From: Chloroflexota bacterium
GTDB taxonomy: Bacteria > Chloroflexota > Dehalococcoidia > SAR202 > UBA11138
Reading direction: 5' to 3'
DNA: 7,744 nt
Assembly (NCBI GenBank): GCA_022566975.1
Contig: JADFHV010000062.1
Span: 1 to 7,744, forward strand
A program made the translations under genes and the position numbers. Below, piece after piece: positions 5,833 through 7,744 of this stretch (its first letter is position 1; each line of letters opens with the position of its first letter). The notes beneath the pieces were generated by a model. That model was given only the letters and a program-made list of their open reading frames with translations. It ran no database searches and was not told where the DNA came from.

Positions 5833-6135
5833 ATGGGCAGGGAGATGGGGGACGTGGGGACGCACTTCCTCTACGAAAACGAGCACGTCAAGGCGTGGGA
5901 CCTGGTGCTGGAGCCCGGCCAGGCCAGCCCGTGGCATCACCATTCGATGCATTACCTCTTCATCGTTACCCGAGCGGGCACCCTCAAGGCGGAGTATGAC
6001 GACGGGACGTCGGCCGTCCGGGACTATGCGCTGGGCGAGGTCGTCATGGGACAGAAAGACTCCGTACACAGGGTCACCAACGTGGGTGACGAGCTGTACA
6101 GCAACGCCATCGTCGAGCTGAAGGAATCGGACTAA
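5833..6135 (+). CDS. Small one-domain cupin protein (copy 1)
   Basis: A 100-residue single-domain cupin, a small cytosolic beta-barrel. Likely metal ligands are His35 and His37 from the PWHHHSMHY segment (motif 1) and His79 from SVHRVTN (motif 2). The glutamate normally 3-4 residues after HxH is absent (Tyr41/Leu42 sit there), which suggests a three-His site. GGAGG at 5822-5826, 6 nt before ATG, sets the start. It is followed after 15 nt by a second cupin that aligns with it without gaps (about 34 identities over some 92 positions, counted by eye), so the pair arose by tandem duplication. Function is unknown; three-His cupins include dioxygenases such as Dke1 and cysteine dioxygenase, but binding or isomerase roles are equally possible. 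Confidence 0.85.
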   Translation: MGREMGDVGTHFLYENEHVKAWDLVLEPGQASPWHHHSMHYLFIVTRAGTLKAEYDDGTSAVRDYALGEVVMGQKDSVHRVTNVGDELYSNAIVELKESD

Positions 6136-6150
6136 GGAAGGAGGCCAGAC

Positions 6151-6456
6151 ATGCCTAGAGGGAACGAGCCCTTAGGAGAAATCGCCACGACCGTCTTGTT
6201 CGAGAACGACAAGGTCAAGATATGGAACCTAATCGTGGAGCCGGGGGAGTCCAGCGACTGGCACCTTCACGAGCGGGACTACGTCACGGTCTGTGTGGAG
6301 GGCGGTGGTCTCGACGCCGAATACGGGGATGGCACCACCTCCAAGGGGTCTACCGGAGTCGGCGATTGGACGTACCACGGCGATCACCAGGCCCACCAGG
6401 TGTCGAACAACACGGACAGGCGGTTCAAGAACGTGCTGATCGAGCTCAAGTACTGA
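6151..6456 (+). CDS. Small one-domain cupin protein (copy 2)
   Basis: A 101-residue cupin, paralogous to the gene just upstream. Conserved blocks shared with copy 1 are FEN/YEN, VKxW, EPG, WHxH, AEYxDGT and IELK/VELK. Likely ligands are His38 and His40 (DWHLHERDYV) and His82 (HQAHQVSN). Again no glutamate follows at the canonical spacing, although Glu41 lies directly after the second His. AGGAGG ending 6 nt before ATG is a strong ribosome binding site. The two copies differ around the metal site (HHH against HLH, Met39-His40-Tyr41 against Arg42-Asp43-Tyr44), which hints at different substrates or a heteromeric partnership. The next gene, a dehydrogenase, begins 38 nt after the stop codon. The substrate is not predictable. 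Confidence 0.85.
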   Translation: MPRGNEPLGEIATTVLFENDKVKIWNLIVEPGESSDWHLHERDYVTVCVEGGGLDAEYGDGTTSKGSTGVGDWTYHGDHQAHQVSNNTDRRFKNVLIELKY

Positions 6457-6483
6457 CCGGCGAGGCCGGTCCCGCTATCGGGA
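6456..6483 (+). repeat. Two small tandem hairpins before the dehydrogenase start
   Basis: ACCGGC-GAG-GCCGGT (6456-6470) starts at the last base of the cupin stop codon. TCCCG-CTAT-CGGGA (6470-6483) follows immediately, sharing base 6470. The 3' arm of the second overlaps the GGGAG stretch that could serve as ribosome binding site of the gene at 6495. There is no T-run, so these are not a terminator. They might tune translation or mRNA decay between the genes. Confidence 0.4.
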
Positions 6484-6494
6484 GAGGGCGGGCG

Positions 6495-7442
6495 ATGAAG
6501 ATACTGGTGATGGGCACCGGGGCCGTCGGAGGGTGCTTCGGTGGGATGCTGTCCCACGCCGGCTACGACGTCACCTTCGTTGCCCGCGGCGCCAATCTGG
6601 AAGCCATCCGGGCCAACGGGCTCCGCGTGGAGAGCGTCGCGGCCGGGAACTTCACGGTCAACCCGCCGCTTATCGAACGCCCGGACGGCACCTGGAAGGC
6701 GGACCTGGTGCTGTTCTGCGTCAAGAGCTATCACAACGAGGCGGCCATGGAAGAGATGGCGGGGGCCGTCGGCGATGGGACCGCTATCCTGACCCTGCAG
6801 AACGGACTCGGCAGCGGAGACCTGCTGTCGAAGCGCTTCGGCCGCGAGAAGGTGCTCCTGGGCGCGGCGTATATCGAGGCGGCCCGCAAAGCACCGGGGG
6901 TCTTCGCGGAGCTGGGAGGCGGCTGTCGAGTCGCGTTCGGGGAGCAGGACGGCGCCGAGACCGAGCGCGCCGTCCGGATCAGAGACTCCCTCGAGCGTGC
7001 GAAGGTGGACGTCGAGCTCTCCGCGGACGTTCAGACGTCGCTGTGGAACAAGCTGGTGGTCGTTTGCGCCTTCAGCGGCATGGCCTGCATCACGAGGGCA
7101 TCCTTCGTCGAGGTGCTGGACACACGGGAGACCAGCGACCTGACGCGGCAGGTGATGCAGGAGGCCGCCGACGTGGGCCGCGCAGTCGGCGCCCAACTGG
7201 CGGACGATGTGGTGGACTCCGGAATGGCGAACCTGGAGAGGCACAAACACGAGCTCAGCTCGTCGATGTACCTGGACCTGCAGGCCGGCAATCCGCTGGA
7301 GGTGGGCGTGCTCAACGGCGCGGTGTCCAGGTACGGCAAGGAGGCCGGGGTGGCCACGCCTGCCAACGACTTCATCACCGCGTGCCTCACCGTGGCTGAC
7401 CGCCGGGCGCGCTTGGCCCAGGGTACGGGTTCTTCATCATGA
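6495..7442 (+). CDS. Ketopantoate reductase (ApbA/PanE) family dehydrogenase
   Basis: A 315-residue NADP-dependent 2-oxoacid reductase of the 6-phosphogluconate dehydrogenase C-terminal superfamily, typical length. The N-terminal Rossmann domain begins MKILVMGTGAVGG (GxGxxG at 7-12), with Arg31 (VARG) suited to the NADP phosphate. Lys77 in FCVKS, Asn103 in TLQNG and Lys186 in LWNKL correspond to the known PanE substrate/catalytic positions. The C-terminal helical domain has SSSMYLD (255-261) and Glu269 in PLEVGVLNGAV, matching the catalytic acid. The frame is open further upstream but through the cupin gene; ATG at 6495 behind the purine-rich GGGAGAGGG is the sensible start. Position among three cupins and absence of panB/panC nearby argue for a paralog acting on another branched 2-oxo acid rather than pantothenate synthesis. 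That is inference; true panE cannot be excluded. Confidence 0.88.
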   Translation: MKILVMGTGAVGGCFGGMLSHAGYDVTFVARGANLEAIRANGLRVESVAAGNFTVNPPLIERPDGTWKADLVLFCVKSYHNEAAMEEMAGAVGDGTAILTLQNGLGSGDLLSKRFGREKVLLGAAYIEAARKAPGVFAELGGGCRVAFGEQDGAETERAVRIRDSLERAKVDVELSADVQTSLWNKLVVVCAFSGMACITRASFVEVLDTRETSDLTRQVMQEAADVGRAVGAQLADDVVDSGMANLERHKHELSSSMYLDLQAGNPLEVGVLNGAVSRYGKEAGVATPANDFITACLTVADRRARLAQGTGSSS

Positions 7443-7452
7443 GGAGGTCCTG

Positions 7453-7744
7453 ATGGCGTATTTCATCGATCCCGCTCAGGTGGAGCGAAGGGAGCTGGCG
7501 CCGGGCGTGATGCTTCGCACCATGTGGGGGGACAAGGTGATGATGAGCGTGGTGGAGGTAGCGCCCAAGGCGGTGGTCCCGAACCACTCGCATCCCCACG
7601 AGCAGGCGGGTATGGTGCTACAGGGGGAGTTCGAGTTCACTATAGGCGGAGAGACGAAGTGGATGAGGCAGGGCGAGGCCTATGTCATCCCCGGCGGGGT
7701 GGAGCACAGTCTCGTGGGCTCGGACGGCTGGTCGCTGATCCTGG
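7453..7744 (+). CDS. KdgF-like cupin protein (C-terminus cut by window edge)
   Basis: An open frame from ATG at 7453 to the right edge (97 complete codons; relatives have about 105-115, so little is missing). GGAGG at 7443-7447, 5 nt before ATG, sets the start and lies just after the dehydrogenase stop codon. Cupin motif 1 is HSHPHEQAGMVLQGEFEF, with His45, His47 and Gln51 as likely ligands. Motif 2 is GEAYVIPGGVEH, ending in His85. The His-His-Gln-His set and the overall segment resemble KdgF, which linearises 4,5-unsaturated uronate in pectin and alginate breakdown. The match is at motif level only and other small cupins share it. It is unrelated in detail to the two cupins upstream of the dehydrogenase. 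A shared operon is likely. Confidence 0.8.
   Translation, partial: MAYFIDPAQVERRELAPGVMLRTMWGDKVMMSVVEVAPKAVVPNHSHPHEQAGMVLQGEFEFTIGGETKWMRQGEAYVIPGGVEHSLVGSDGWSLIL

Noticed and set aside
6222..6494. Upstream extension of the reductase frame
   Set aside because: It is an out-of-frame reading of the second cupin gene. The Rossmann motif starts exactly after ATG at 6495.
6384..7250. Minus-strand open frame of 288 codons
   Set aside because: Antisense to the reductase gene, with a His/Arg/Asp-rich translation that resembles no family.

Overview
The window is GC-rich bacterial DNA with tightly packed genes. No rRNA, tRNA, CRISPR array, integrase or transposase is visible. No marker gene fixes the taxon. 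The gene mix (cytosolic GAF sensor kinase with a NarL-type regulator, a ketopantoate-reductase-like paralog, several one-domain cupins) together with hairpin-rich intergenic repeats reminds me of Chloroflexota, perhaps Dehalococcoidia or the SAR202 group. That placement is an inference from memory, not shown by the sequence.

Layout. (1) 1-567, minus strand: an SDR-family oxidoreductase whose C-terminus lies beyond the left edge. (2) 568-1260: about 690 bp with no convincing gene, holding a perfect 11-bp-arm palindrome, a composite inverted repeat, a 31/32-bp tandem repeat and a run of three perfect hairpins. (3) 1261-4909, minus strand: a four-gene operon read M20 peptidase -> MBL-fold hydrolase -> GAF sensor histidine kinase -> NarL/FixJ response regulator. 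Junctions are a 6-nt gap, a 1-nt TGATG overlap and a 4-nt TTGA overlap, so the regulator starts with TTG. A near-consensus sigma-70 promoter lies just upstream of the peptidase. (4) 5045-5752, plus strand: radC, diverging from that operon across a 135-bp gap. (5) 5833-7744, plus strand: a compact cluster of cupin, cupin, ketopantoate-reductase-like dehydrogenase and a third, KdgF-like cupin cut by the right edge. A TATAAT box precedes it and each gene has a purine-rich ribosome binding site.

How the genes may work together. The kinase and regulator form a complete cytosolic two-component pair, co-transcribed with two metal-dependent hydrolases that could be its targets or could process its signal. 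The kinase GAF domain carries a Cys-x-Cys plus third Cys pattern that may bind a cofactor. The plus-strand cupin/dehydrogenase cluster looks like a small catabolic or detoxification module for an oxo-acid or sugar-derived carbonyl compound. All three cupins lack the usual metal-binding glutamate (three His only in two, His plus Gln in the third). The module's substrate cannot be read from the sequence. It and the repeat-rich gap are the least ordinary parts of the window. I did not find a clear-cut new defence or mobile system.
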